The translations under genes and the position numbers were made by a program. This document shows positions 1 through 6,560 of a DNA stretch of 14,552 nt, in pieces. The stretch spans positions 1-14,552 of the forward strand of contig JBBRMF010000124.1 in assembly GCA_038230975.1 (NCBI GenBank). Direction: 5' to 3'. Position 1 is the stretch's first letter. Every line of letters begins with the position of its first letter. A model generated the notes under the pieces. It saw nothing but the letters and a program-made list of their open reading frames with translations. It did not search any database and was not told the DNA's origin. This DNA is from JANXVV01 sp038230975. GTDB lineage: Bacteria > Planctomycetota > Phycisphaerae > Tepidisphaerales > Tepidisphaeraceae.

Positions 1-657
1 ATCGAGTCTCAGGCGGCCTTTTCCCGACGAGCCGCTGTAGCGAACGAATGCAATTCCCTTGCGATCCCACATCTGTTTATCCAGTTCCAGAATATCTTCA
101 AACCGTATCGCCGGATGCCCTGGTGCCGAGAGAGTATTACCCGCCAGCCGAAATTCCCCGCGCGAGTTGTAAAGGGCCCAGAACAGCATGGACAAACTTC
201 CGATCGGCAATCCAAAGGAAAGCAGCTTTTGAATCCGAATATCCATTTTGCTGTGGGGAGTTTTATGCGCCAGAGGATTCTTGTTCAGACCCTCCTGTTT
301 TTCTTTGTCATTTGCGCTCTTGGCCGCATCGACTTGCTTGCTCACTTCTTCAATGGCGGCATTTTCCTTCGGCCATCCAACGAAGCCGTCGTAACCGAAC
401 CATCCACCCATGCCAAGAAGCAATAAAACCATGATATATCGCGTCGTACGGTAATAGGTCGCCCCGCGAGCAATCACCGGTTGGGGGTTCGCCGCCCCAG
501 GAACGGTGGCCGGCGCGCTGATATCTTTCGGAGGATTTGCCTGAAGCGTGGCATCCGACCCGTTGACCGGCATCTTAGAACCCGCGCGGTCTGCGGGCGC
601 TTTGGAAGGCACACCGCTTTGAGGTGGAACACGGGAAGGAATAGGATTGCGTGACAT
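1..657 (-). CDS. Uncharacterised two-helix membrane protein, C-terminus off the left edge
   Basis: The reading frame starts at the ATG at 657 on the minus strand and stays open for 219 codons to the window edge, so the C-terminus is missing. Residues 1-70 are a Pro/Ala/Gly-rich, probably disordered N-terminus. A hydrophobic stretch at about 73-95 (YIMVLLLLGMGGWFGYDGFVG) is a likely first membrane helix. A charged, Lys/Glu-rich segment (96-140) follows, then a second hydrophobic stretch at about 146-164. The remaining part (from about 165, with LAGNTLSAPGHPAIRFEDI and WDRKGIAFVRY) looks like the beginning of a small beta-rich cytoplasmic domain of PH-like character. I recall similar proteins in planctomycetes but know of no function. 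It lies 12 bases after the stop of the 90-residue gene on the same strand, so the two are probably co-transcribed. Confidence 0.75.
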   Translation of the reverse strand, partial: MSRNPIPSRVPPQSGVPSKAPADRAGSKMPVNGSDATLQANPPKDISAPATVPGAANPQPVIARGATYYRTTRYIMVLLLLGMGGWFGYDGFVGWPKENAAIEEVSKQVDAAKSANDKEKQEGLNKNPLAHKTPHSKMDIRIQKLLSFGLPIGSLSMLFWALYNSRGEFRLAGNTLSAPGHPAIRFEDILELDKQMWDRKGIAFVRYSGSSGKGRLRLD

Positions 658-669
658 GATCACTCGTTT

Positions 670-942
670 CTATTGTGAATCGACCGGTTCGTTTGCCGCA
701 GGCGATATCGAACGGATCTTCCGCAAAATGTCGATGGTTTTTCGCACCGCCGCGATCGCCTCAGCCAATGCAAGTCTACTTTGCCGCAATGCCTCGACGC
801 TTAACTTAGCCGAGGTTTGGTCCATCTGGGCCTGCTCGGCGAGAAGTTGCTCCAATAATTTCGCGGCTTTGTCGTTCGCCTGGATCAGCAAGTCCACAGT
901 GTCGCAAGCATCTGGTTGATCGTCCTCGACGTTCATTGCCAT
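670..942 (-). CDS. Small helical, probably coiled-coil protein of unknown function
   Basis: A 90-residue acidic protein, almost entirely predicted helix from residue 14 on: LLIQANDKAAKLLEQLLAEQ followed by SVEALRQSRLALAEAIAAVR and KTIDILRKIR, with hydrophobic residues at heptad-like spacing. No signal peptide, membrane helix or catalytic motif is visible. Two in-frame ATGs lie two codons apart (942 and 936) and neither has a convincing Shine-Dalgarno, so the start is uncertain. It lies 80 bases downstream of the 249-residue gene and 12 bases upstream of the membrane protein gene, consistent with one three-gene transcript. Function unknown; a scaffold or partner of the membrane protein is only a guess. 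Confidence 0.65.
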   Translation of the reverse strand: MAMNVEDDQPDACDTVDLLIQANDKAAKLLEQLLAEQAQMDQTSAKLSVEALRQSRLALAEAIAAVRKTIDILRKIRSISPAANEPVDSQ

Positions 943-1022
943 TGGAAGGATTCTACTGGCGAAACATTCCCCGGACCACCCCCGAATGTGGAGGTAGCGT
1001 TAAGCTCCCCCCAAAGCCCTTT

Positions 1023-1772
1023 TCAGCTCCTGGACGCGATCGCGCTGGAAAGCGGGCGTAAGATCCGCGGCACGATGTAGGAAGTACACAGGGCCTCGGC
1101 GCGCTCAGTCATTTCGCCGAACAGTTTTTCCATCGGTTCTTTCGGACGATCGCCCCAATATCGACGCAGAATAAGGTAGACGCTAATCACATCATTTGAA
1201 TAATCGCCCGTGCGCACCTGATAGCTATTCGTTCGCGTGATGACATCAATACGGGCCTGCAGGCGGCAATCTTCACTCAGCGCGACCGTGACGCTGGGTT
1301 GAATATCGACGGCTTTGGCTCCAGCTTCTTCCAACAGCGCAGTCAACGGTGATTGCGGCAACAATCCCTCGGCGACCACTTCGTCGTGATTTCCCCGAAA
1401 CGACAAATCAAATCCGAAAAGGACGTCCAGATGATCCACTTCGACCGGGCTCAGGCCAAGATTGTAAGGTGCCAGTTGCAATAGAAGCTGGTGAATCTTC
1501 ATCGAGTCTTCGATGCTCGACGGATTGACGTGACCGCTCAAGAGCCGTTTTGATTCCAGCGTCACCCAGCGATAGCTGTCGCTTTCACGACTCTCTTCAA
1601 TGCAGAGATCCCCGTTGTCGTGTTTACGAAATCTCGAAAGAGACGGATACTCTTTTTGGATGCGCTCAAAAAAGTGCAACACGGTGTCACGTGAATGAGG
1701 CAAATTAAGTTGCGTACTCAGCCGCATATTGACGTAAAAGTCGTCGCAAAACGCGGAAAACGGGTTATACAT
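1023..1772 (-). CDS. Conserved hypothetical protein, 249 aa, planctomycete-type
   Basis: A 249-residue soluble protein with no signal peptide or membrane segment. The start ATG at 1772 has GGGAG about eight bases upstream. Recognisable stretches are the N-terminus MYNPFSAFCDDFYVNMRL, the central LDVLFGFDLSFRGNHDEVVAEGL, and ITRTNSYQVRTGDYSNDVISVY followed by IVPRILRPLSSAIA near the end. From memory these phrases match an uncharacterised family widespread in Planctomycetota, of similar full length, whose function I do not know. No nucleotide-binding, metal-binding or hydrolase motif is evident. It is the first gene of a minus-strand run and is divergent from holA. Confidence 0.8.
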   Translation of the reverse strand: MYNPFSAFCDDFYVNMRLSTQLNLPHSRDTVLHFFERIQKEYPSLSRFRKHDNGDLCIEESRESDSYRWVTLESKRLLSGHVNPSSIEDSMKIHQLLLQLAPYNLGLSPVEVDHLDVLFGFDLSFRGNHDEVVAEGLLPQSPLTALLEEAGAKAVDIQPSVTVALSEDCRLQARIDVITRTNSYQVRTGDYSNDVISVYLILRRYWGDRPKEPMEKLFGEMTERAEALCTSYIVPRILRPLSSAIASRS

Positions 1773-2011
1773 CTTCTACTCCCTTAAACCCAAGGCCCTG
1801 AACCACTCCATGAACCACGATCTAAAAGCCCAATCCTTGAAACCGATGGCCCGAAACACGGTCGGAACACCGGCATTCGTTCTTAATTGCGCACTGCAAG
1901 GTTTTTTATCGGCCCTTCATGTGCAGGAAATCTACTGAATCCACTCTTAAACGTAATATCGTCAGCTTCGGTTCGATTGACGAATGGGTTTTCCGGGAAT
2001 AGAAAGTTTTC
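1773..2011. other. Divergent intergenic region between the 249-aa gene and holA
   Basis: These 239 bases separate two divergent genes and must hold promoters in both directions. A TAATAT hexamer at 1954-1959 is a plausible -10 for holA, but I see no matching -35 at the right distance. No hairpin, RNA gene or conserved ORF is evident; a short plus-strand frame starting near 1887 has no recognisable protein features. Confidence 0.4.
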
Positions 2012-2983
2012 GTGCAACACAGCTTACCCAAACCTGTCTACGCATTGGTTGGAGCAGATGCGTATCTTCAATCTGAGCGGTTGATCGAAATCATGGAAGG
2101 ATTTCCCCAGGATCTGCAGCGGATTGACTTGGACGGTGAAAAAGCCGAACTGGCAGATGTCCTTGATGAGCTTCGCAGCTTTGCGATGTTCGGTGGCGGT
2201 AAGCTTGTGGTGTTGCGCACGGCTGATGCGTTTATCACCCGCTTTCGCGAGCAACTGGAGAATTATCTGGCGGAACCGTCGAGTAGCGGAACGCTCATAC
2301 TGCGGGTGGCCTCGCTTCCGTCGAATCAACGAATCTACAAGCTCATTCAGAAGATAGGCGCGGTCGAAAAATGTGATCCTCCCAAGGCGGCAGAGCTGCC
2401 ACGGTGGATTATCGCGCACGCCAAATCAACCCATCAGTTGATGGTGAACCTCGACGCGGCGCAGATTCTGGCGGACCTCATCGGCGACGACCTCGGCAGA
2501 CTGGATAATGAGCTGGCCAAGCTCGCGCTGCAATCCGACACCGGAAAACTGGAGCGGAAGGATGTGGAAAAAGGCGTGGCGTTTCAGCGGGAGCAGGAAA
2601 TGTGGGACATGACCAATGAGATCGCCTCGGGGCATGCCGATAAGGCGCTGCGGCGATGGAGGCAACTGGTGCAGATGGACGCATCCGCCGAATTTCGTGC
2701 CGTGACCTGGCTTGGGATGTGGCTCGAAAAAGTAGCGCAGGCGGTAGCGATGAAACGGAAAGGAATGAACGGTTTCGCCATCGCATCCGCCTTAAAAATT
2801 TGGCCGCGCGAACTACAGGACGCGTTCATGAAGACGGCCGAGAAGCTCGGTGAGAATGGCCTGACGAAAGCGGTCGACCTTCTGGTTGAAATCGATCACC
2901 AGAGCAAATCAGGTATTGGAAACGCCGCGGAAAATGTCGAGCGATTTTTACTGACGGTTGGGGAAGCCATTCGCAAGAAGTAA
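2012..2983 (+). CDS. holA: DNA polymerase III subunit delta
   Basis: The delta subunit of the clamp loader opens the beta sliding clamp and loads it on primed DNA with gamma/tau and delta-prime. The 323-residue length fits the family. The N-terminal domain begins with the typical PVYALVGADAYLQSERL (residues 8-24). FGGGKLVVLRTAD then marks the family's first domain, followed by a helical middle (LIGDDLGRLDNELAKLAL) and a helical C-terminal collar domain ending in ENVERFLLTVGEAIRK. The start is GTG at 2012: an in-frame TAG at 2000-2002 rules out anything further upstream, and GGGAA/AGAAAG precede it as a modest ribosome site. The gene ends 6 bases before the stop of a convergent gene. HolA is divergent in sequence, so the call rests on overall layout as well as motifs. 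Confidence 0.9.
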   Translation: MQHSLPKPVYALVGADAYLQSERLIEIMEGFPQDLQRIDLDGEKAELADVLDELRSFAMFGGGKLVVLRTADAFITRFREQLENYLAEPSSSGTLILRVASLPSNQRIYKLIQKIGAVEKCDPPKAAELPRWIIAHAKSTHQLMVNLDAAQILADLIGDDLGRLDNELAKLALQSDTGKLERKDVEKGVAFQREQEMWDMTNEIASGHADKALRRWRQLVQMDASAEFRAVTWLGMWLEKVAQAVAMKRKGMNGFAIASALKIWPRELQDAFMKTAEKLGENGLTKAVDLLVEIDHQSKSGIGNAAENVERFLLTVGEAIRKK

Positions 2984-2989
2984 GCGACT

Positions 2990-3769
2990 TCACGGCCAGC
3001 AATATCGTTTCCCAATCTCGGCCTGAGTAATCCCCCGAGAAGCATACGGAGCCAACTCTTTCTGCAATTGCTCACGCATCGAAGGTTTCAGATGAACGCA
3101 GTAAATCGGCACATGGCGGCCTAGCTTGGCGGTCTCCTCCGCGACGAGGCGCGGCGTGAGATGCCCGGAATCTCGAGCCAGTTCTTCCAGTTCATCCGGA
3201 AACGAGCACTCGATAAACACCGCTTTTAGATTCGGAAGTTTCGCCGCTTCGGTCCAGATTGCATCGGTCTTCCAGGTGTCCGAGGTAATCAACACTGAGG
3301 CGGACTCGGTCTGAACGATGAGACCGACGGTCGGCACGGGATGAGTAACCGGAATGGGCAACAGTCGAACACCATCCAGCACGATTGGCTTTTGCGGTGG
3401 CATTTCAATCCATTCCATGCAGGCTTGATCGGTGCCGGGAATTTTGAACTGCGAAAAGTCCACCCACATATCATCGTTGAACAAATGTTTTCTGACTGCC
3501 GCCAGGGTCGGTGCGGAACCATAGACGCGCATCGGCCGAGTGAGATGTGTAAATGCCGAATCGATCGCAATGGGCAGTGAAGCCGTATGATCGACGTGCG
3601 AATGCGTGAGGACAACATGCTGAATTTTGGCAAGTTCCGCGCCGGAAAGTGCGAAACCAAGACTGCCGGCGTCAATCGCAATCGTGCCGTTCACGAGGTA
3701 CGTGGTCAACGGTTGAGCCTGCGTAGGATCGCCCGACGATGTGGGTAGCAATTGCACCTGAAGTGGCAT
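2990..3769 (-). CDS. Metallo-beta-lactamase-fold hydrolase, class II cyclic-nucleotide phosphodiesterase-like
   Basis: A 259-residue metallohydrolase. THSHVDH at 55-61 gives the HxHxDH zinc motif (H56, H58, D60, H61). Further expected ligands are H143 (VTHPVPTVG), D164 (ITSDTW), H203 (GHLTP) and H226 (CVHLKP). FIECSFP at 186-191 followed by GHLTP and HLKP matches the signature order of class II cAMP phosphodiesterases (the yeast PDE1/cpdP type), which hydrolyse 3',5'-cyclic nucleotides to 5'-monophosphates. The wider fold includes RNase Z and other phosphodiesterases, so the substrate is not certain. The ATG at 3769 has AGGAT eight bases upstream. No signal peptide is seen, so it is probably cytoplasmic. 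It is divergent from aguB (77-base gap) and convergent with holA. Confidence 0.82.
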   Translation of the reverse strand: MPLQVQLLPTSSGDPTQAQPLTTYLVNGTIAIDAGSLGFALSGAELAKIQHVVLTHSHVDHTASLPIAIDSAFTHLTRPMRVYGSAPTLAAVRKHLFNDDMWVDFSQFKIPGTDQACMEWIEMPPQKPIVLDGVRLLPIPVTHPVPTVGLIVQTESASVLITSDTWKTDAIWTEAAKLPNLKAVFIECSFPDELEELARDSGHLTPRLVAEETAKLGRHVPIYCVHLKPSMREQLQKELAPYASRGITQAEIGKRYCWP

Positions 3770-3810
3770 ACGCCGTCATCCTATCCGAGAATAGAGGTGG
3801 CTGGCAATTT

Positions 3811-3846
3811 TTCGTTCAACTGATACTTTTACGTTATCTTTTTCCT
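3811..3846 (+). promoter_or_regulatory. Possible -10 element placing transcription start at the aguB ATG
   Basis: The 77-base gap between the divergent genes becomes AT-rich just before aguB. TTATCT at 3834-3839 resembles a -10 box and lies seven bases before the ATG, and no Shine-Dalgarno is present. No good -35 is seen at the usual distance. The arrangement is compatible with a leaderless or nearly leaderless aguB mRNA, but the call is weak. Confidence 0.25.
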
Positions 3847-4770
3847 ATGGCAAATAATACCTCAAATCGCATCGTCAACATCGGGCTCACGCAAATGGCG
3901 TGTGCGGAAGACCTCAGTGTCAATCTGGATAAGCAGATAAAGCTCATCGAGGATGCCGCCAAACTGGGTGCGCAGATCATCTGCACACAGGAACTGTTCC
4001 GATCTCAATATTTTTGCCAGTTGGAAGATCACCGGTTTTTCAAGACTGCCGAGACGATTCCCGGCCCGTCGACGGACGCATTTTGCAAAGTCGCCAAGCA
4101 ATACGGCGTAGTGATTATCGCCTCGCTATTCGAGAAACGGGCCGATGGTTTGTATCACAACACCGCCGTGGTGATCGATGCGGATGGCTCACTGAAAGGT
4201 GTCTATCGCAAGATGCACATTCCGGATGACCCGCTTTACTACGAGAAATTTTACTTCACGCCCGGCGACACAGGATTCCGCACCTGGGACACTAAATTCG
4301 CCAAAATCGGCGTACTGATCTGCTGGGATCAATGGTTCCCAGAAGGGGCCCGTCTCACCGCGTTGCGAGGCGCACAGATCCTCTTCTACCCCACCGCTAT
4401 CGGTTGGCATCCCTCTGAAAAAACCGAATTTGGTGAAGCTCAGCACGATGCGTGGGAATTAATGCAACGCTCGCACGCCGTCGCGAACGGCTGCTATGTC
4501 TGCGCGGCGAATCGAATCGGGATTGAAAAGATAATGGGTGCCGATGGCAAGCCGGTCAGCGACGAGGGAATTCAGTTCTGGGGCCAGTCGTTTATCGCGT
4601 CACCCGATGGGAAAGTGGTGCAGCGAGCATCGATCGACCAACAGGAAGTGATTGTCGTCCCGGCGGATCTGGAGAAGGTGGAGTTTAGCCGGACACATTG
4701 GCCGTTCCTGAGGGATCGACGGATCGATGCGTATGGGGAAATGACGAAGCGGTTTATTGATGCGAAGTAA
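3847..4770 (+). CDS. aguB: N-carbamoylputrescine amidase
   Basis: A 307-residue carbon-nitrogen hydrolase of the nitrilase superfamily. It cleaves N-carbamoylputrescine to putrescine, CO2 and ammonia, the last step of the agmatine route. The Glu-Lys-Cys triad is intact: E49 (TQELF), K122 (YRKMHIPDDP) and C159 (LICWDQWFPEGARL). The RKMHIPDDPLYYEKFYFTPGD and CWDQWFPE contexts are those of AguB rather than a general amidase, as is the C-terminal THWPFLRDRRIDAY. I chose ATG 3847 because the frame upstream overlaps the divergent gene and has no protein-like sequence; this start gives the normal family length. It is the first gene of the plus-strand polyamine cluster with aguA and speA, which strongly supports the assignment. 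The next mini-ORF starts two bases after its stop. Confidence 0.95.
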   Translation: MANNTSNRIVNIGLTQMACAEDLSVNLDKQIKLIEDAAKLGAQIICTQELFRSQYFCQLEDHRFFKTAETIPGPSTDAFCKVAKQYGVVIIASLFEKRADGLYHNTAVVIDADGSLKGVYRKMHIPDDPLYYEKFYFTPGDTGFRTWDTKFAKIGVLICWDQWFPEGARLTALRGAQILFYPTAIGWHPSEKTEFGEAQHDAWELMQRSHAVANGCYVCAANRIGIEKIMGADGKPVSDEGIQFWGQSFIASPDGKVVQRASIDQQEVIVVPADLEKVEFSRTHWPFLRDRRIDAYGEMTKRFIDAK

Positions 4771-4772
4771 AC

Positions 4773-4904
4773 ATGGACCTGAATCGTTTCGAAATCATTG
4801 GTCCGTTGACTGGTATCGAGACGATTGCGATCAATCGGAGCGTTCGCGAGTTACAAAACCTCAAAAAACACTTCGGTCCCCGAAGGTGGAGAACATTGAA
4901 ATGA
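4773..4904 (+). pseudogene. Truncated mini-gene: N-terminal part of a small conserved protein
   Basis: Starting two bases after the aguB stop, an ATG opens a 43-residue frame ending at TGA 4902-4904. The peptide (RFEIIGPLTGIETIAINRSV, then RELQNLKKHFGPRRWRTLK) resembles the N-terminal half of an uncharacterised family of about 75-80 residues that I recall as having R-FEIVG-IETIAVG-SIRELxRLrkxYGxgRWRKlKG followed by a C-terminal half with a HWYEAHGIG-type motif. That C-terminal half is absent here, and none of the frames after 4904 shows it. Either the gene has been shortened by a deletion or a short form is retained. It overlaps the next gene by ATGA, so translation is probably coupled. There is no good Shine-Dalgarno at 4773. 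The family match is from memory. Confidence 0.5.
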
Positions 4905-5128
4905 CCAATAAAACACCGCTACGATTTCTGGTGTGCATCCGAAACGACGGTTATCCGGAGGCATTGGAACTCAGGAAACTTTATCGCGTGCTTCCCGACC
5001 CAACCGCTGCTAAAATTGGATTCGTTCGAGTGATTGATGAGTCGGAAGAAGACTATTTGTATCCGAGAGGTTTCTTTGCGTCGGTTCGTCTGGCCCCGCC
5101 GACTCGAAAGGCATCGGCGGCGACTTGA
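4901..5128 (+). CDS. Small conserved protein of unknown function, 75 aa
   Basis: A 75-residue protein whose ATG at 4901 overlaps the stop of the preceding mini-ORF (ATGA) and has GGTGGAG about ten bases upstream, a better ribosome site than the first ORF has. The core, FLVCIRNDGYPEALELRKLY followed by RVLPDPTAAKIGFVRVIDES and GEDYLYP-like EEDYLYPRGFF, matches a small family I recall in many bacteria with the pattern CIxNxGYeaSLElRKiYxvLPDexAaxxGliRVxDESGEDYLYP. Its function is unknown to me. No transmembrane, signal or metal-binding motif is present. Position in the polyamine cluster suggests co-transcription with aguB, but not a role in that pathway. I think it is a complete gene, with a tail slightly different from usual (LAPPTRKASAAT). 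Confidence 0.75.
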   Translation: MTNKTPLRFLVCIRNDGYPEALELRKLYRVLPDPTAAKIGFVRVIDESEEDYLYPRGFFASVRLAPPTRKASAAT

Positions 5129-5150
5129 TTCACCCATATTGTAGCTTCGC

Positions 5151-5230
5151 AGGGTCCACTTTAGAGCTTTTGGAAAATCGTGGCATGGGCCTGTCGCACG
5201 TCAAGATTCTCAAGCTCTTTAGCGGACCCT
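5151..5230. other. 80-base imperfect hairpin upstream of aguA
   Basis: Two inverted-repeat pairs are nested: AGGGTCC (5151-5157) with GGACCCT (5224-5230), and AGAGCTT (5163-5169) with AAGCTCT (5212-5218). The five-base internal loop between them can add a C-G and a T-A pair. The 42-base apical segment carries a short CGTG/CACG stem (5179-5182 with 5197-5200). It lies 22 bases after the mini-gene stop and about 110 bases before the aguA start. No T-run follows directly, so it does not look like a simple intrinsic terminator. It may be an RNA regulatory structure, a processing site, or a dispersed DNA palindrome. Confidence 0.5.
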
Positions 5231-5299
5231 CGAAAAATATAAACTCAACTCTCGATTGGCAACGATTCATCCTCTGAAAACTCTTTGTTGAACTCCAAT

Positions 5300-5338
5300 C
5301 CTTCGTATTCTTCTTCGTGTCCCTTCGTGGGCAAAACG
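5300..5338 (+). repeat. Dispersed CTTCGTGTCC(C)TTCGTGG-type repeat abutting aguA
   Basis: The stretch contains CTTCGTGTCCCTTCGTGG (5313-5330), preceded by CCTTCGTATTCTT. From memory this motif recurs between genes in many planctomycete, verrucomicrobial and acidobacterial genomes. It ends 12 bases before the aguA ATG and occupies the place where a Shine-Dalgarno would be expected. Confidence 0.5.
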
Positions 5339-5342
5339 CTTC

Positions 5343-6413
5343 ATGGCTAAACTCAAAACGCTGTCTGCAACACCCGCATCCCTTGGCTACACATTCCCCC
5401 CGGAATGGGCCCCCCACCGCGCTACCTGGTTTAGCTGGCCGCGCCCGGAGGGGATTTCGTTTCCCGATAAATACCACACTGTGCCGGAGAATCTGGCGCG
5501 GATTTTTAGAGAGATCGCGCCGCGGGAAAGAGTCGAAATCAATGTTCCCAATGGCAACTACGAGCGAATCGTTCGCGAACAGTTGGCGGGACATGGTTGC
5601 CCGCTGAAGAATATTTATTTTCACCAGATTAAGTCCAACGAAAGCTGGTGCCGGGATCATGGGCCGGCGTTTGTTCAACGGCGGACGAAGTCGGGCAAGA
5701 AAGACACGGCGATCGTCGATTGGGGATTTAATGCCTGGGGTGGGAAGTATCCGCCATACGATGATGACGATCGGGTGCCCACTGAGATAGCTAAAGAATT
5801 TGGCCTCCCTGTTTTCTATCCGGGCATCATCATGGAAGGTGGGTCGGTTGAATTCAACGGTGCCGGGACAATTTTAACGACCACCCAATGCCTGTTGAAC
5901 AAAAATCGCAATCCGGAACTCCGCAAATCCGACATCGAGCAAAAGCTGAAGGATTATTATGGCCAATCCCATGTCTGTTGGCTGGGTGAAGGTATCGTCG
6001 GTGACGATACGGATGGGCACATCGATGATCTGGCCCGGTTTCTTAACCCGACAACGATCGTGGTTGGGGTGGAAGACGATCGGAAAGATGAGAACTATGA
6101 AATTCTGCAGGATAATTTGAAGCGGGTGAAAAAGCTGAGGGATCAAAACGGAGAATTGTTCAGGATCGTCGAAATTCCGATGCCGGGAGTGGTCGAGTTC
6201 GACAAGCAGCGGTTGCCGGCAACATACGTCAATTTTTATTTCGTCAACGGAGCATTGCTAGTGCCGACGTTTCGAAATAAGAATGACCGAAAAGCACTTG
6301 CAATTCTCCAGCAGCATTTGCCAAAGCACAAAGTCATCGGTATCGACTGCGTGGAGTTGATCTGGGGTCTGGGCGCGATTCATTGTCTGTCACAGCAGCA
6401 ACCGCAGTCGTGA
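5343..6413 (+). CDS. aguA: Agmatine deiminase
   Basis: A 356-residue member of the peptidyl-arginine deiminase/agmatine deiminase family (guanidine-group-modifying fold). It hydrolyses agmatine to N-carbamoylputrescine and ammonia. The order of signatures is complete: GYTFPPEWAPHRATWFSWP at 15-33, SWCRDHGP at 101-108, IMEGGSVEFNGAGTILTT at 163-180 (Glu165), GDDTDGHIDDLARF at 220-233 (His226) and GLGAIHCLSQQQP at 342-354 with catalytic Cys348. Length is close to the usual 340-370. ATG 5343 is the only Met start ahead of the conserved domain, although it lacks a Shine-Dalgarno because a dispersed repeat abuts it. The product feeds directly into AguB, encoded upstream; its substrate comes from SpeA, encoded downstream. 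Confidence 0.96.
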   Translation: MAKLKTLSATPASLGYTFPPEWAPHRATWFSWPRPEGISFPDKYHTVPENLARIFREIAPRERVEINVPNGNYERIVREQLAGHGCPLKNIYFHQIKSNESWCRDHGPAFVQRRTKSGKKDTAIVDWGFNAWGGKYPPYDDDDRVPTEIAKEFGLPVFYPGIIMEGGSVEFNGAGTILTTTQCLLNKNRNPELRKSDIEQKLKDYYGQSHVCWLGEGIVGDDTDGHIDDLARFLNPTTIVVGVEDDRKDENYEILQDNLKRVKKLRDQNGELFRIVEIPMPGVVEFDKQRLPATYVNFYFVNGALLVPTFRNKNDRKALAILQQHLPKHKVIGIDCVELIWGLGAIHCLSQQQPQS

Positions 6414-6452
6414 CATTTCGGATCAAAATGGACTCAGGAAAATTTTTTTGCG

Positions 6453-6466
6453 AATATCCAGATATT
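6453..6466. promoter_or_regulatory. AT-rich palindrome upstream of the speA promoter
   Basis: AATATC-CA-GATATT is a perfect 6+6 inverted repeat lying 16 bases upstream of the candidate -35 of speA, preceded by a seven-T run at 6443-6449. Its position fits an operator or activator site. It could be chance in this AT-rich gap. Confidence 0.3.
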
Positions 6467-6482
6467 TCCGTTCATAAATGAA

Positions 6483-6551
6483 TTGACTTTCCCTTGAATG
6501 CGTTACGATTGCTAGAGTAGCAGTAAAATCGATTGACCCGTTTCGGAAGGA
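6483..6551 (+). promoter_or_regulatory. Candidate speA promoter and ribosome binding site
   Basis: TTGACT at 6483-6488 is a near-consensus -35. TACGAT at 6504-6509 is the best -10 candidate, with a short 15-base spacer. GGAAGGA at 6545-6551 is a strong Shine-Dalgarno nine bases before the speA ATG. The promoter would let speA be expressed separately from aguB/aguA despite the shared strand. Confidence 0.4.
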
Positions 6552-6560
6552 CTTCTCGAC

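Noticed and set aside
48..434. Plus-strand frame of 128 codons at the left edge
   Set aside because: It is opposite an open 219-codon minus-strand frame with clear membrane segments and has no protein-like features.
1953..1960. TAATAT as a firm holA promoter
   Set aside because: No -35 partner at 16-18 bases; mentioned only as a possibility.
3739..3846. Upstream 36-codon extension of aguB starting at GTG 3739
   Set aside because: It overlaps the divergent hydrolase gene, has no family similarity, and the AguB family start is at 3847.
6436..6450. T-run after aguA as an intrinsic terminator
   Set aside because: No stem precedes the seven-T run; the only palindrome lies after it.
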